A stretch of 17,437 nt of DNA from a bacterium (GCA_029781075.1 JAKOXJ010000053.1:1-17437), one strand, 5' to 3'; shown: positions 5,459 through 14,163, numbered from the stretch's first letter. Notes: generated from the sequence alone by a model not told the origin. Numbers and translations: made by a program.

Positions 5459-7753
5459 TTGAGTGAAATTGTCTATAATAATTTTGCAATGGGCAAGAAC
5501 AGAGTTCAATTTTGGTTTTTAGCTGTAATCTCTTCGGTCTTCTCCTTGGCTTTGTTATTTGTAGTTATAACTAACTCAGAGCTAGGACTAAAAGTTAGGT
5601 ACTCTCCGCTGGCTATTATCCCGGCAGCGTCTGCAATTACAAATACATATCTCCTTGTGACGATCATTAGAAAGAAGGCTTACATTAAGTCTGTTCTTTG
5701 GCTGGCTCTTTTTATAACATCGGCGATCTTTTGGTCTGCCATAGATATGCTTACTTTTCTTGGAGCCGACGCCAAGACGAGTATGTTTATTAGGTCTTTC
5801 ATAGTTATCCCTGCACTTATTGGGTCTTGCGCAATGCTAATCTTTACTTCTGATGTGACCGGAAATGATACAGAAAAATTACTAGGCCCAAGGATCATGA
5901 TGCTAATCACCAGCTTCTTCTACCTTGTGGTTTCCTTAACTACTAATCTTATTTTTATAAGAGATCCTGATGCCATGATAACCAGGTTCTGGGGATGGGA
6001 GGTGGCCCTAGGAAATTATTCGAGTCTCTATCTGGCGTGGGGCAACATCATAGTACTCGCTATTGGTGCGGTTGCATATCGCTATTACAGAACAAGAAAA
6101 AGAAAAGATCAGAAGAGGCAGGCTAGAATCTTTCTGATAAGCGTTCTGATACCCGTTATGGGGATAATGGCTACAAACATTATTCCTGGCTATCTTGGTT
6201 TGCCATGGATGCCCCTAGACAGCCTCTTCATAACAATGATGGCCGCCCTCATGGTATATGGAATTAACAAATATCAGTTGTTTATTATTGATCCTTCCAG
6301 AATATCTAATAATATCTTAGAGACTATGACCGAGTCGGTGATAGTTACTGACCTAAGTTTAAATCTGCAGTATTTAAATAAAAATGGGATGACAATGCTT
6401 GGGACAGGTAATCCTTTAGACTCGGAAGAGCAGAGTTTAAAGGAATTCTTATCGGAAGAAGACTACGCAAGGATTAAATCTTATTCTAAACAGATATCAA
6501 CTAAGCAGGGAAGTAGGAAGTTTAGTGACCTAGAGATTACTCCACGGAAGGGTGGGGATAGTATACCTGTTGAGATGTCGGTAAGTAGTGTAGTTCTTGA
6601 TGGGAAGAAAGCCGTTGGGTTAGTCTTTGTGGTCTCTGATATGTCTGAGCTGCAGAAGGCCTATTCACAACTTGCTCAGCAAGAACAAAAAGTTGAGAAG
6701 CAGGTTCAAGAGAGAACTAAACAGCTTTACGAAGAACATGCTAAATTGGAGGCCTCTATCTCTGGGCTGCCAATTGGTTTCATTATGCTTGATGAGAATA
6801 TGAAAGTTGTTGAGCAAAATGAGGTCGCTCAAAAGCTGTTCAGTACAAGAGAGAATAATTGGTGGTACGTACAAGACGCTCTAGAAGAAATGGGTGTAGA
6901 GAAAAGACTTCTTAAAAAACTGGCCCGGGATGATATTATTGATATCCCAGAGGTGGCTAAGGGCAACAGATTCTTGCATATTATTATCTCACCAATTGTC
7001 AGTGAGAGAAAGATTCTAGGTAGAGTTATTCTTATTGAAGATATAACAGAACAGAAGGCTGCAGAAAGAGAGAGGAATGAGTTTGTAATTACTGCCTCGC
7101 ATGAGATTAGAACACCGCTTAGTGTAATACAAGGGAACTTATCAAACGTCCTAGATTTAGGTAAAAAGATTGATCCAGTTTTGAAACCATTAATCGGTAG
7201 TGCCTACAAGGCGTCTAATCAAATATCTTCATTGTTCAATGATATTCTGATTGTTTCTGATATTGAGAATGAGATCAGACCAAAACAGAAGTTTGAGACG
7301 ACATTTAAACTTAAGGATGCAATTACTGAGGTTATTGAGCATCTAGAACCAAATGCAAAAGAAAAGAAGCTTGATCTTGGCCTTAAGATGTCAGGTAGTT
7401 CCATAAAGATCTCTGCAGATAGAGATGAAGTTAAGGAATGTATTCTTAAATTAATTGATAATGGGATCAAGTTCACCAAGAAGGGTTCAGTCCAGATAAG
7501 TGTCGCTACTAAGAATAATAAGGTTGTGATTAATGTAGCTGACTCTGGTAAAGGAATCAGCAAGACAGAAGAGAAACGTCTGTTTAGGAAGTTTATACGT
7601 CTAGATAATAGTCTCAAACGTGAAGTTGGGGGTGCTGGATTAGGCCTATATATTGCTAAGGCTTTAGCCGAACGCAATGGTGGCGAGCTCACCCTAAAAG
7701 AATCCAACTCAAAAGGGAGTGTATTCTCTCTAGTGCTACCAGTGGCTAAATAG
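5459..7753 (+). CDS. Membrane sensor histidine kinase with 7TM-type N-terminus and PAS domains
   Basis: A 764-residue hybrid-free sensor kinase. Residues about 16-270 hold seven hydrophobic helices like the N-terminal 7TM histidine kinase module; about 285-400 form a PAS domain (ILETMTESVIVTDLSLNLQY); about 400-430 a coiled coil; about 433-530 a second PAS-like domain; then HisKA with the H-box ASHEIRTPLS (phospho-acceptor H548), and HATPase_c with N-box (DNGIKFT near 665), G1 (DSGKGIS near 695) and G2 (GGAGLGLYIAK near 724). All catalytic boxes look intact. No response regulator gene is adjacent, so it is an orphan here. The chosen start is TTG at 5459 with AGGG about 10 nt upstream; ATG at 5489 has no ribosome site. 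It converges on the YqeG-like gene with an 8-nt overlap. Confidence 0.92.
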   Translation: MSEIVYNNFAMGKNRVQFWFLAVISSVFSLALLFVVITNSELGLKVRYSPLAIIPAASAITNTYLLVTIIRKKAYIKSVLWLALFITSAIFWSAIDMLTFLGADAKTSMFIRSFIVIPALIGSCAMLIFTSDVTGNDTEKLLGPRIMMLITSFFYLVVSLTTNLIFIRDPDAMITRFWGWEVALGNYSSLYLAWGNIIVLAIGAVAYRYYRTRKRKDQKRQARIFLISVLIPVMGIMATNIIPGYLGLPWMPLDSLFITMMAALMVYGINKYQLFIIDPSRISNNILETMTESVIVTDLSLNLQYLNKNGMTMLGTGNPLDSEEQSLKEFLSEEDYARIKSYSKQISTKQGSRKFSDLEITPRKGGDSIPVEMSVSSVVLDGKKAVGLVFVVSDMSELQKAYSQLAQQEQKVEKQVQERTKQLYEEHAKLEASISGLPIGFIMLDENMKVVEQNEVAQKLFSTRENNWWYVQDALEEMGVEKRLLKKLARDDIIDIPEVAKGNRFLHIIISPIVSERKILGRVILIEDITEQKAAERERNEFVITASHEIRTPLSVIQGNLSNVLDLGKKIDPVLKPLIGSAYKASNQISSLFNDILIVSDIENEIRPKQKFETTFKLKDAITEVIEHLEPNAKEKKLDLGLKMSGSSIKISADRDEVKECILKLIDNGIKFTKKGSVQISVATKNNKVVINVADSGKGISKTEEKRLFRKFIRLDNSLKREVGGAGLGLYIAKALAERNGGELTLKESNSKGSVFSLVLPVAK

Positions 7754-8246
7754 TCTTTTTATAAGCCCGTTTTATGTAGTGCTTATGGAGCAATCCCCTT
7801 TTTTGTACATACGGCTCAACAAGTATTGTGGTTAGTTTTGAGATATTGCCACCTACAATGTCGTTCAATATTCTGTCTCCTACCATTGCGATCTCTTCGG
7901 TCTTGTACCCAGAGGAATTAATAACTTTAGAGTAATAGCCTTTCAGAGGCTTAAATAAAAATTTACCTGGCTTTACAACTTTAGAATTAAAGTGTTTGGT
8001 TATATTAGAGAAATCTCTTGTACTATTGCTACCTATAATGATCTTGAAACCAGACCTCTCAAGTGACTTCATAAATAGTGAGTATTCTTCTGTTAGCTGA
8101 TTCTTTCTGCTTGGTACCAGTGTTTCGTCTATATCAAAGACGAGACATTTCACGCCAATATCTTTTAGAACCTTAGGTTTTAGCTCTAGCACTGACTTGG
8201 CGATATAGTCCGGATATAGAATTGAACGGCTTTCTACCTTCTTCAT
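7746..8246 (-). CDS. YqeG-like HAD-superfamily phosphatase
   Basis: A 166-residue HAD phosphatase of the YqeG/GEP4 kind, whose characterised relatives dephosphorylate phosphatidylglycerophosphate. Motif I is FDIDETLV (nucleophile D38, D40), motif II GSNS (S73), motif III K99 in FKPLKGYY, and motif IV GDRILNDIVGGN (D124, D129). No cap domain is present. The N-terminal YPDYIAKSVLELKP matches the family's opening pattern. The frame extends to a TTG at 8255, but ATG at 8246 gives the expected N-terminus. It converges on the sensor kinase gene and is divergent from the PAP2-kinase fusion gene, with 75 bases between starts. Assignment to phosphatidylglycerol synthesis is inferred from the family. 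Confidence 0.82.
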   Translation of the reverse strand: MKKVESRSILYPDYIAKSVLELKPKVLKDIGVKCLVFDIDETLVPSRKNQLTEEYSLFMKSLERSGFKIIIGSNSTRDFSNITKHFNSKVVKPGKFLFKPLKGYYSKVINSSGYKTEEIAMVGDRILNDIVGGNISKLTTILVEPYVQKRGLLHKHYIKRAYKKTI

Positions 8247-8284
8247 CTTATACAAGAACTATATCAGATAATTACATAATCGAT

Positions 8285-8313
8285 TGACTTTAAAGAGTTA
8301 TCTGAAAGATACT
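8285..8313 (+). promoter_or_regulatory. Promoter of the PAP2-kinase fusion gene
   Basis: TTGACT (8284-8289 region) is followed after about 18 nt by GATACT, and the ATG at 8322 comes 8 nt later. The -35 matches consensus at five of six bases. The short distance to the ATG again implies a leaderless mRNA. Confidence 0.5.
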
Positions 8314-8321
8314 TATTATAA

Positions 8322-9782
8322 ATGCAAGCTGTTCCTAACAAGTACGATAGAAACCCAGTATATGTCTTCTTTTTGATGGGGAGCTTGCCATTGCTTTGGG
8401 TATTGAGCCTGCTGGCCAGGCGACCAAATATTAGTTCAACGGAGAGCTCTTTGTTCTATCTATTTTATAATTTGCCAAAATTGTTTGCTGATATCCTAGC
8501 TCCCCTAGCCTTAGTAGTATCTATATTGGCCGTGATCTCTGCCTTTATAGTTCCAATGTTCTTTAAAAGATCTGATATTAGTGCCAGAATTGCGCTGGCT
8601 AGCGTTCTGGCATATGTGATTAGCTCATCTTTGCAGGAACTCGTTACTCGAGCTCGACCAGATCAGCTGCTTTCTGGGGTAAGTCCCTCTATTGATGTGA
8701 GTGGGTTTGGCTTTCCTTCTAGTCAGGCAGCTGTTTTGCTTGCTGGGGCACTAGTCATATCAGTCTATGCTTCTAGAAAATATAGAAAGTGGTTAGTTTA
8801 TTCTTCTTTATTAGTTAGCCTTGGCGGCATAACCCTAGGAATAAGTATGCCTCTAGATATAATTGCCGGTTGGTTAGTGGGATTCTTTTGCTATAGCCTT
8901 ACACTATTAGCCATTGGCTCACCCAGTAGAAAGATCACTGCTGAGGAGCTGACTCAGAGGCTACTTGATGGCGGGATGAAAGAGGTGCATCTTGAACCTG
9001 CTTCGGTTGATGCGCGTGGCTCTGTGCCATTCTTTGGAACGACTAAAGGAAAGGATATTTTTGTGAAAGTTTTTAATCAGGATAATAACGCTGCCGACTG
9101 GCTTTTTAAGCTAATAAGGAGGATACAATACAGAAGGCTAGAAGATGAGGTCCCTTCTATTACACCTAAGAGAGCTATCGAGCATGAAGCCTATCTTACA
9201 ATGCTCGCTAAATATAAAGCTGGCGCCAGGGTTCCGGAAGTTATCGGTGTATACAAGGTAGCAGCAAATAGTTACGCAATGGTAACTGAAAGAATTGATT
9301 CTACTGGCCTAGATAAAATATCTTCTGCTGAAATTACAGATAAAACTCTTGATCTAGTTTGGGAGCAGATCAAGAAGCTACATGCCTATAACATTATCCA
9401 TAAGGATCTTAGAGCAGCCAATGTGATGATCGAGAACAATACTAGTCTGCCTTGGTTAATCGATTTTGGTTTCTCAGAATGTGCTGTTGATAAGAGTGCC
9501 TTCTATAGAGATAATGTTGAATTCATAGCTTCTTCGGCAACAAAGGTAGGCGCTAAGAAAGCTGTTGCTGCTGCCAAAAAAGCTCTAGGAAAAGATACTC
9601 TGAAGTCAGCAATTCCCTATATGCAGTACGCCGCTCTTTCTGGGGCAACAACGACTGATCTTAAAAAGAAGAAGGGCCTGATAGATAGCATAAGGAAGGA
9701 GATGTTGGCAGCCATAAGACTAGAGGAGAAGAAGGTTGAGCGAGCAAAGATAAAACGTGTTTCTTACCCTAAGAAGTTCTAG
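8322..9782 (+). CDS. Fusion of degenerate PAP2 membrane domain and kinase-like domain
   Basis: A 486-residue fusion. Residues about 1-200 form a six-helix PAP2-type domain, recognisable from TRARPDQLL (R112, P113), GFPSSQAA (131-137) and the final LGISMPLDIIAGWLVG. The catalytic set is mostly lost: the PSGH histidine is Q135, and in the SRx5HxxxD motif R is G169 and H is S175, with only D179 kept. It is therefore probably not a phosphatase. Residues about 230-430 form a kinase-like fold with all key residues: K249 in FVKVF, E289, H360-x-D362-x4-N367 (IIHKDLRAANVMI) and D381-F-G. This resembles RIO/Bud32- or lipopolysaccharide-kinase-like families. The dead PAP2 part may bind a lipid phosphate or serve as an anchor. 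The gene converges on the DNA glycosylase gene with a 14-nt overlap. Confidence 0.85.
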   Translation: MQAVPNKYDRNPVYVFFLMGSLPLLWVLSLLARRPNISSTESSLFYLFYNLPKLFADILAPLALVVSILAVISAFIVPMFFKRSDISARIALASVLAYVISSSLQELVTRARPDQLLSGVSPSIDVSGFGFPSSQAAVLLAGALVISVYASRKYRKWLVYSSLLVSLGGITLGISMPLDIIAGWLVGFFCYSLTLLAIGSPSRKITAEELTQRLLDGGMKEVHLEPASVDARGSVPFFGTTKGKDIFVKVFNQDNNAADWLFKLIRRIQYRRLEDEVPSITPKRAIEHEAYLTMLAKYKAGARVPEVIGVYKVAANSYAMVTERIDSTGLDKISSAEITDKTLDLVWEQIKKLHAYNIIHKDLRAANVMIENNTSLPWLIDFGFSECAVDKSAFYRDNVEFIASSATKVGAKKAVAAAKKALGKDTLKSAIPYMQYAALSGATTTDLKKKKGLIDSIRKEMLAAIRLEEKKVERAKIKRVSYPKKF

Positions 9783-10356
9783 ATACAAACATATTCGAGG
9801 CCAAATAGTACCTCCATTTTTTATCCATTCCTTTGCTAATGCCTATTCTTGTAGATTCTTGGACTTCTTCATTATTTGGTGAATAGATTAACTTAAATGG
9901 GGATCTTGCTAGATCATGGCCATTCATACTTTTATCAATATTCAGTGCCTGGCAAAGTTTTGCCGGCCCGTTGCTAATGTCCTTAGTCTTTGAGGTCTTC
10001 CTAAACTTAGACATATGCTCATAACCATTTATGGGCTCGACTGCCCTAATCAAGATTGCAGCTCCGTAACCAGACTCAGCCACAACTATATTGCAGCAAT
10101 AATGCATACCATAAGTAAAATAAACGTAAAGTCTTCCTGGTGGTCCAAACATTACCTCGTTCCGTATAGTCTGGCCGTTATAACTATGGCTAGCAACATC
10201 TGTCTGCTCGTATGCTTCGGTCTCGACGATTTTGACAAGTGCCTTTGTTCCGCCTGGGTATGTTCTCTCGATTAGGCAACCGACCAGTTCTTTAGCAGCG
10301 ATCGGTGCTGGTTTCAGTAATATCTCTTCCAATTCTGAAGATAATAAACTCATCAT
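9769..10356 (-). CDS. 3-methyladenine DNA glycosylase, AAG/MPG family
   Basis: A 195-residue member of the Pur_DNA_glyco (AAG/MPG) family, which removes alkylated purines at the start of base excision repair. Typical segments are AKELVGCLIER, the catalytic KIVETEAYEQTDVASHS (catalytic Glu in VETEAY), the Tyr-rich RLYVYFTYGMHYCCNIV, AAILIRAVEP and SNGPAKLCQALNI. Length is normal. The start is ambiguous among GTG 10359, ATG 10356 and ATG 10353; all lie against the TAG of the CrtEb-like gene, so it is the seventh gene of the carotenoid operon and probably translated by coupling. No biochemical link to carotenoids is known; shared stress protection is one possible reason, simple chance insertion another. 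Confidence 0.93.
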   Translation of the reverse strand: MMSLLSSELEEILLKPAPIAAKELVGCLIERTYPGGTKALVKIVETEAYEQTDVASHSYNGQTIRNEVMFGPPGRLYVYFTYGMHYCCNIVVAESGYGAAILIRAVEPINGYEHMSKFRKTSKTKDISNGPAKLCQALNIDKSMNGHDLARSPFKLIYSPNNEEVQESTRIGISKGMDKKWRYYLASNMFVSRTS

Positions 10357-10358
10357 CA

Positions 10359-11243
10359 CTATTTAATTACATGAGACAATACTAGGGTAATAGTGATGGT
10401 CGCTCCAGTAAGTTGATTGAGCAGCAGGAACTTTCTCCAGCCTTTATTGGCTCTCTCACAATCATTGTCGGTCAGATTTATATAAGGCAAGACTGTGATT
10501 GCGTAAAGAAGGATAACTAGACCAATTGCTAACTGAGGGAATCCGTATAGACTTATCAATAAGGAAGAGAGCAGATATAGAACCAGACTTAATCTTGCTG
10601 TACTCTTTGCGCCTAGATATGTGGCTATCGAGCTTATCTTGGCTTTCCTGTCTGAAGAGATATCCTGTACAGCTCCAAACATATGACTTGCACAGCCCCA
10701 CAGAAAAAATGATGAAACATAGCCAATAAAGATGGTTTGCCATCCGCATAGGAGCATGGCGAAGATCATTGGGCTTACAAAATGGAAGCTAGAAGTCATG
10801 GAGTCTAAAAACGGTTTTTCTTTTGTTCTTAGTGGTGGTGCGCTATAGATTACTGCTCCAATGGAAATCATCAGTAAGAATAAATCTGATAAATTACTGT
10901 TTGATAAAAATAATATTGGGATTATGAATATAAGATTGATTAGAAGACTCGAGCTGAGCATAAATTTGTGGAGTTCGGGCTCCAAGAGGCCTCCTTCTAT
11001 GCTGCTTTTTCTAGGGTTTCTGAGATCACTCTCATAATCATAAACATCGTTTACGACATATATGAGGATGTTATAGGGTATCAAGAAGTAAAATGTAGCC
11101 AATAAGAAAAAGGTATTTATTGGTCCTCCAAGGGCTAGGTAAGCTGCAGCGAATGGGAAGGCAGTATTTATCCAGGAGATTGGTCTAGAAGAGAAGATGA
11201 GCTTCCTAAGCTTATATGATAATGAGTAATTACTTTTTTGCAT
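10359..11243 (-). CDS. crtEb: CrtEb-like lycopene elongase (UbiA prenyltransferase)
   Basis: A 294-residue UbiA-superfamily membrane prenyltransferase with about eight or nine helices. The first Asp motif is NDVYDYESD (65-73) and the second DISSD (194-198), which bind the prenyl diphosphate through Mg2+. The opening SSRPISWINTAFPF, the IPYNI segment before the first motif, and DLRNPRKSSIEGG after it match lycopene elongases of C50 carotenoid makers such as Corynebacterium CrtEb rather than ubiquinone or menaquinone enzymes. The predicted reaction adds two dimethylallyl units to lycopene to give flavuxanthin or a related acyclic C50 carotenoid. The frame extends to GTG 11264, but ATG 11243 has GGGAG 4 nt upstream and is preferred. 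It overlaps the crtYf-like gene by 14 nt. Confidence 0.9.
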   Translation of the reverse strand: MQKSNYSLSYKLRKLIFSSRPISWINTAFPFAAAYLALGGPINTFFLLATFYFLIPYNILIYVVNDVYDYESDLRNPRKSSIEGGLLEPELHKFMLSSSLLINLIFIIPILFLSNSNLSDLFLLMISIGAVIYSAPPLRTKEKPFLDSMTSSFHFVSPMIFAMLLCGWQTIFIGYVSSFFLWGCASHMFGAVQDISSDRKAKISSIATYLGAKSTARLSLVLYLLSSLLISLYGFPQLAIGLVILLYAITVLPYINLTDNDCERANKGWRKFLLLNQLTGATITITLVLSHVIK

Positions 11244-11514
11244 ATTTCTCCCAGAGTATAGCACTTATTAAAACCGATCCGACTGAATAGGCAAAGTCTT
11301 CTACTGGAGCTAGCCCAATTCTAAGTCCAATAGTTTTTGCATAATTGTAGGCCACAATATTGGATCTAATTATTAGGGAATCAAATATAGCTGTGAGTAA
11401 GAACATTATTAGTAGAGTTAAAATAAATGCTTTATTTGGCTTGAAGTTACTAAATACTAATAACGATATTGTTAGCAATATTATGACTGATAGGTTTAGT
11501 GCTAGATAGATCAT
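11230..11514 (-). CDS. crtYf: Carotenoid cyclase subunit, CrtYf-like
   Basis: A 94-residue, three-helix membrane protein of the heterodimeric CrtYc/CrtYd-type lycopene cyclase family. The family signature is RIGLAPVEDFAYSVGSVLI at 65-83 (P70, E72, D73), near the C-terminus. Subunits of this kind pair with a second small subunit; in C50 pathways CrtYe and CrtYf together cyclise both ends of the elongated carotenoid. It is shorter than the roughly 130-residue corynebacterial protein. The start ATG overlaps the stop of the crtYe-like gene (ATGA), and the elongase follows at once. Ring type (epsilon, gamma or beta) cannot be told from sequence. Confidence 0.88.
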   Translation of the reverse strand: MIYLALNLSVIILLTISLLVFSNFKPNKAFILTLLIMFLLTAIFDSLIIRSNIVAYNYAKTIGLRIGLAPVEDFAYSVGSVLISAILWEKYAKK

Positions 11515-11822
11515 CTTGTATAGCCCCTGTGTTTTATAAAAGTATAGATTACTAGTGCAGTGTAATTCAGCAGTAGAAGAAAGAATATTTCTTCTGCTGG
11601 AAACTGCCCGATTCTAAGTCCAATTAGTAAGTTTGTTCTGCCAATAAAGAATATGCCGAATTTAATTCCAAATATGTCCCACAAAGTAAATATAGACAAA
11701 GATATAATCAATATTTTTATAGCCAAAAAAAAGTCTTTGAAAAACACTAATTTATATCTTCTATCAACCAGAAGGAGGCCTGAAAGAGAGAGTATAAGTA
11801 GAATTAAGTAGCTACCTATCAT
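11511..11822 (-). CDS. crtYe: Carotenoid cyclase subunit, CrtYe-like
   Basis: A 103-residue, three-helix membrane protein, partner of the following CrtYf-like subunit. The signature RIGQFPAEEIFFLLL at 70-84 has the invariant P-x-E-E (P75, E77, E78) of CrtYc/CrtYe-type proteins. Two such subunits form one cyclase, which is non-homologous to the FAD-dependent CrtY/CrtL enzymes. It begins one base after the crtI stop and its TGA overlaps the next ATG. If CrtEb acts first, the substrate is an acyclic C50 carotenoid; with lycopene the same pair could give cyclic C40 products. Confidence 0.88.
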   Translation of the reverse strand: MIGSYLILLILSLSGLLLVDRRYKLVFFKDFFLAIKILIISLSIFTLWDIFGIKFGIFFIGRTNLLIGLRIGQFPAEEIFFLLLLNYTALVIYTFIKHRGYTR

Positions 11823-11823
11823 T

Positions 11824-13344
11824 TTATAGTTCTCTTATCTTTTTTAGGGGAGATGGACTGCTGTCATTTGCAATGATCTTATATAAGACTTGGGCGCTAA
11901 TTACACACATTGGGACTCCAATACCAGGTTGAGTACCGGCTCCAACATAATAAAGATTTTTTACTTTCTTACTCTTAAGCTTAGGCCTTAAGAATGCACT
12001 CTGCTTAAAGGTGTGACTTAGACCAAGCGCTGTATACTGCCAAGAATTAAATTGCTCTTTAAAGAATTCTGGAGTCCTAACTTCTTTAAGCACTATTCTA
12101 TCTTTGAGATCTTTTATACCGGCCTGATTAGCAATATTATCAATACAGTTATCTACGTATTTTTCTAGATCTTTATTTGGTATTGATTCTTTTGCTGGCA
12201 GAGGGACTAATACAAATAGCGCCTCGTTACCCTTGGGTGAGACCGTTTTATCGGTGGCACTAGTCCTACTGACATACATAGAAGCTGACTTGGGCCACTT
12301 CCCTGCCTTATAGATGTCATTGAAGTTTTCTTGCCATTTTTCTGTAAAGAAGAGATTGTGGTGTTCTAGCTCCAGTAACTTGCCCTTAACACCTAAATAT
12401 AATAACAGGCCGGATGGACCAGGCTTCTTTTTTTGCCAATACTTTTCTGGATAGGTTTGATACTCATCTTCTAATAATTTTGTTTCGGTAAAGTGGAGGT
12501 CAGCGTTTGAGATAACAATGTCAGAACAGATCTCCTTGCCATTAACAACTATTCCTTTTGTTCTTCCATCTTCTACTAATATCTTGTTTACATCAGAACT
12601 AAAGTGGTATTTAACCCCCTGCTCAAGACCAACTTGATAAAGTGACTTTGTGACTTCGTACATCCCTCCTTCTGATGGGTAGAAGACGCCTTCTTTAAAA
12701 TCTAAATAGCTCATTAACTGGTAGAGTGATGGGGTGTTAAAGGGTGAAGCGCCCAGGAAAACACTTGGATATTCTAGGATCTGTTGCAGAGCAAGTGACT
12801 TAAATCTTATTGATATATATCTATGCAAATTGGAGACAAAAAGTGAAAAAAACTTTGATGCAGATTTAATAACTTCTTTATTGAAGACTGAGATTACTCT
12901 TGTATAGGGATTATATAAGAAGTATTTAAGAGCCAAGCTATAGCTCTTCTGGGCAAGGCTCAGGTACTCATCAAGCTCTTTTCCTGAACCCGACTCAATG
13001 GATTCGAAGATCTTTTTGTTCTTCTTGTAGTTGCCTTCGATTGTTATGCTATCTCTATAGTCATAGAAGACCTTGTAGGCTGGATGTAGCCTAGTGAGCT
13101 TATAGTAATCTTTTGTACTTTTACCAAAAAGCTTAAAGAAGTCCTCAAATACATCCTTCATTAGGTACCAAGAGGGTCCAGTATCGAAGGTGAAGCCATC
13201 CTTTTTTAGAACATCCATTCTACCGCCTGGGCCAGAGTTCTTTTCGTAGACCTCAACGTCGTACCCTGCCTTAGCCAGAATCGCCGCAGAAGCCATCCCG
13301 CCCGCTCCAGCTCCTATGATTACTACTTTTTTGTTTTTGGTCAT
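11824..13344 (-). CDS. crtI: Phytoene desaturase CrtI
   Basis: A 506-residue FAD-dependent desaturase of the CrtI family, converting colourless phytoene to lycopene through four desaturations. The N-terminal FAD-binding fold is VVIIGAGAGGMASAAILAKAG with E34 at the end of strand two and GPGGRM after it; the FDTGPSWYLM segment follows. The C-terminal signature YYVGAGTQPGIGVPMC lies at about 465-480. Length is normal and no frame break is seen. The start ATG overlaps the crtB stop by 4 nt, implying coupled translation. Confidence 0.95.
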   Translation of the reverse strand: MTKNKKVVIIGAGAGGMASAAILAKAGYDVEVYEKNSGPGGRMDVLKKDGFTFDTGPSWYLMKDVFEDFFKLFGKSTKDYYKLTRLHPAYKVFYDYRDSITIEGNYKKNKKIFESIESGSGKELDEYLSLAQKSYSLALKYFLYNPYTRVISVFNKEVIKSASKFFSLFVSNLHRYISIRFKSLALQQILEYPSVFLGASPFNTPSLYQLMSYLDFKEGVFYPSEGGMYEVTKSLYQVGLEQGVKYHFSSDVNKILVEDGRTKGIVVNGKEICSDIVISNADLHFTETKLLEDEYQTYPEKYWQKKKPGPSGLLLYLGVKGKLLELEHHNLFFTEKWQENFNDIYKAGKWPKSASMYVSRTSATDKTVSPKGNEALFVLVPLPAKESIPNKDLEKYVDNCIDNIANQAGIKDLKDRIVLKEVRTPEFFKEQFNSWQYTALGLSHTFKQSAFLRPKLKSKKVKNLYYVGAGTQPGIGVPMCVISAQVLYKIIANDSSPSPLKKIREL

Positions 13345-14162
13345 ATTAGTCCAATTTTTACTCCGAAGAGTATGACAAGCTTATAAAAGTTATTAATCCT
13401 AACTCTTTTAGTCTTTATGATTGAAACATCCGATTTTTTTATTTTTTTAAAAACTTTTGTGTAGTAGACAAATGCCAGATGGGTAGCTTTTTGAGAATTT
13501 TCAGGTAATTTTTTGATATAAATTTTGGCTAGGTCTAAGTCTCTTTGGATGTCTTTTTCAATCATTATCTTATATTTGTTATCAAAGCTTTGGTAGTCTC
13601 CAATTGGAAAATAGTATCTCTCTCTATTTTCATAATCATCTTTGATATCTCTTAGGAAATTTATTTTCTGGAATGCTGATCCAAGTGCTCTTGCGCCTTT
13701 TTCGAGTCGGTTATATTCTTTTTTGTCTGCGCCCACAAAAACCATTAAACACATCAGGCCAACCACATCGGCAGATCCATAAATGTATTTTTTGTATTGA
13801 TCGGGAGTATATGTCTTTTTAACAAGATCCATCCGCATACTAGCGAAGAATGGTTTGATTAGTGAATTTGGAATATTATACTTTCTGGCCGTTTCGGAAA
13901 AAGACTGCACAATTATATTGGCGCTAAAGCCCAGTTTGATAGCTCGATAGACATCAGCTTCTAGCTCGTCTAGTATATCCAGGGCCTGCCTACCGGCATA
14001 GGTGTCAACAACTTCATCAGCGATTCTAACTAGGCCATATATATTGTAGATATCCTGGCGAATCTCCTTAGCAATCATACCTGTTGAAGCACTGAAGGAA
14101 GTTGAGAATATTTGAGTTAAAATTTTGCTAGATCTAAATGATGATTTTAGATATGGTTCCAT
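13341..14162 (-). CDS. crtB: Phytoene synthase CrtB
   Basis: A 273-residue trans-isoprenyl diphosphate synthase of the squalene/phytoene type that condenses two GGPP to phytoene. The first aspartate motif is RIADEVVD (D49, D53), the second NFLRDIKDD (D172, D176), followed by RERYYFP. The segment YGSADVVGLM at 128-137 is characteristic of phytoene synthases. It lies one base after crtE and overlaps crtI by 4 nt. The C-terminus ends in a basic and hydrophobic tail. Assignment to phytoene rather than squalene is supported by the neighbouring crtI. Confidence 0.95.
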   Translation of the reverse strand: MEPYLKSSFRSSKILTQIFSTSFSASTGMIAKEIRQDIYNIYGLVRIADEVVDTYAGRQALDILDELEADVYRAIKLGFSANIIVQSFSETARKYNIPNSLIKPFFASMRMDLVKKTYTPDQYKKYIYGSADVVGLMCLMVFVGADKKEYNRLEKGARALGSAFQKINFLRDIKDDYENRERYYFPIGDYQSFDNKYKIMIEKDIQRDLDLAKIYIKKLPENSQKATHLAFVYYTKVFKKIKKSDVSIIKTKRVRINNFYKLVILFGVKIGLI

Positions 14163-14163
14163 C

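Noticed and set aside
7219..7707. 162-codon open frame on minus inside the histidine kinase gene
   Set aside because: Antisense shadow of the HisKA/HATPase region; low-complexity Leu/Ser composition and no start signal.
10015..10275. Open frames opposite the DNA glycosylase and CrtEb genes
   Set aside because: Shadows of well-supported genes with no ribosome site, promoter or recognisable domain.
10359..11243. UbiA protein as a menaquinone or heme-O prenyltransferase
   Set aside because: Residues around both Asp motifs and the position after crtYe/crtYf match lycopene elongases; no quinone genes are near.
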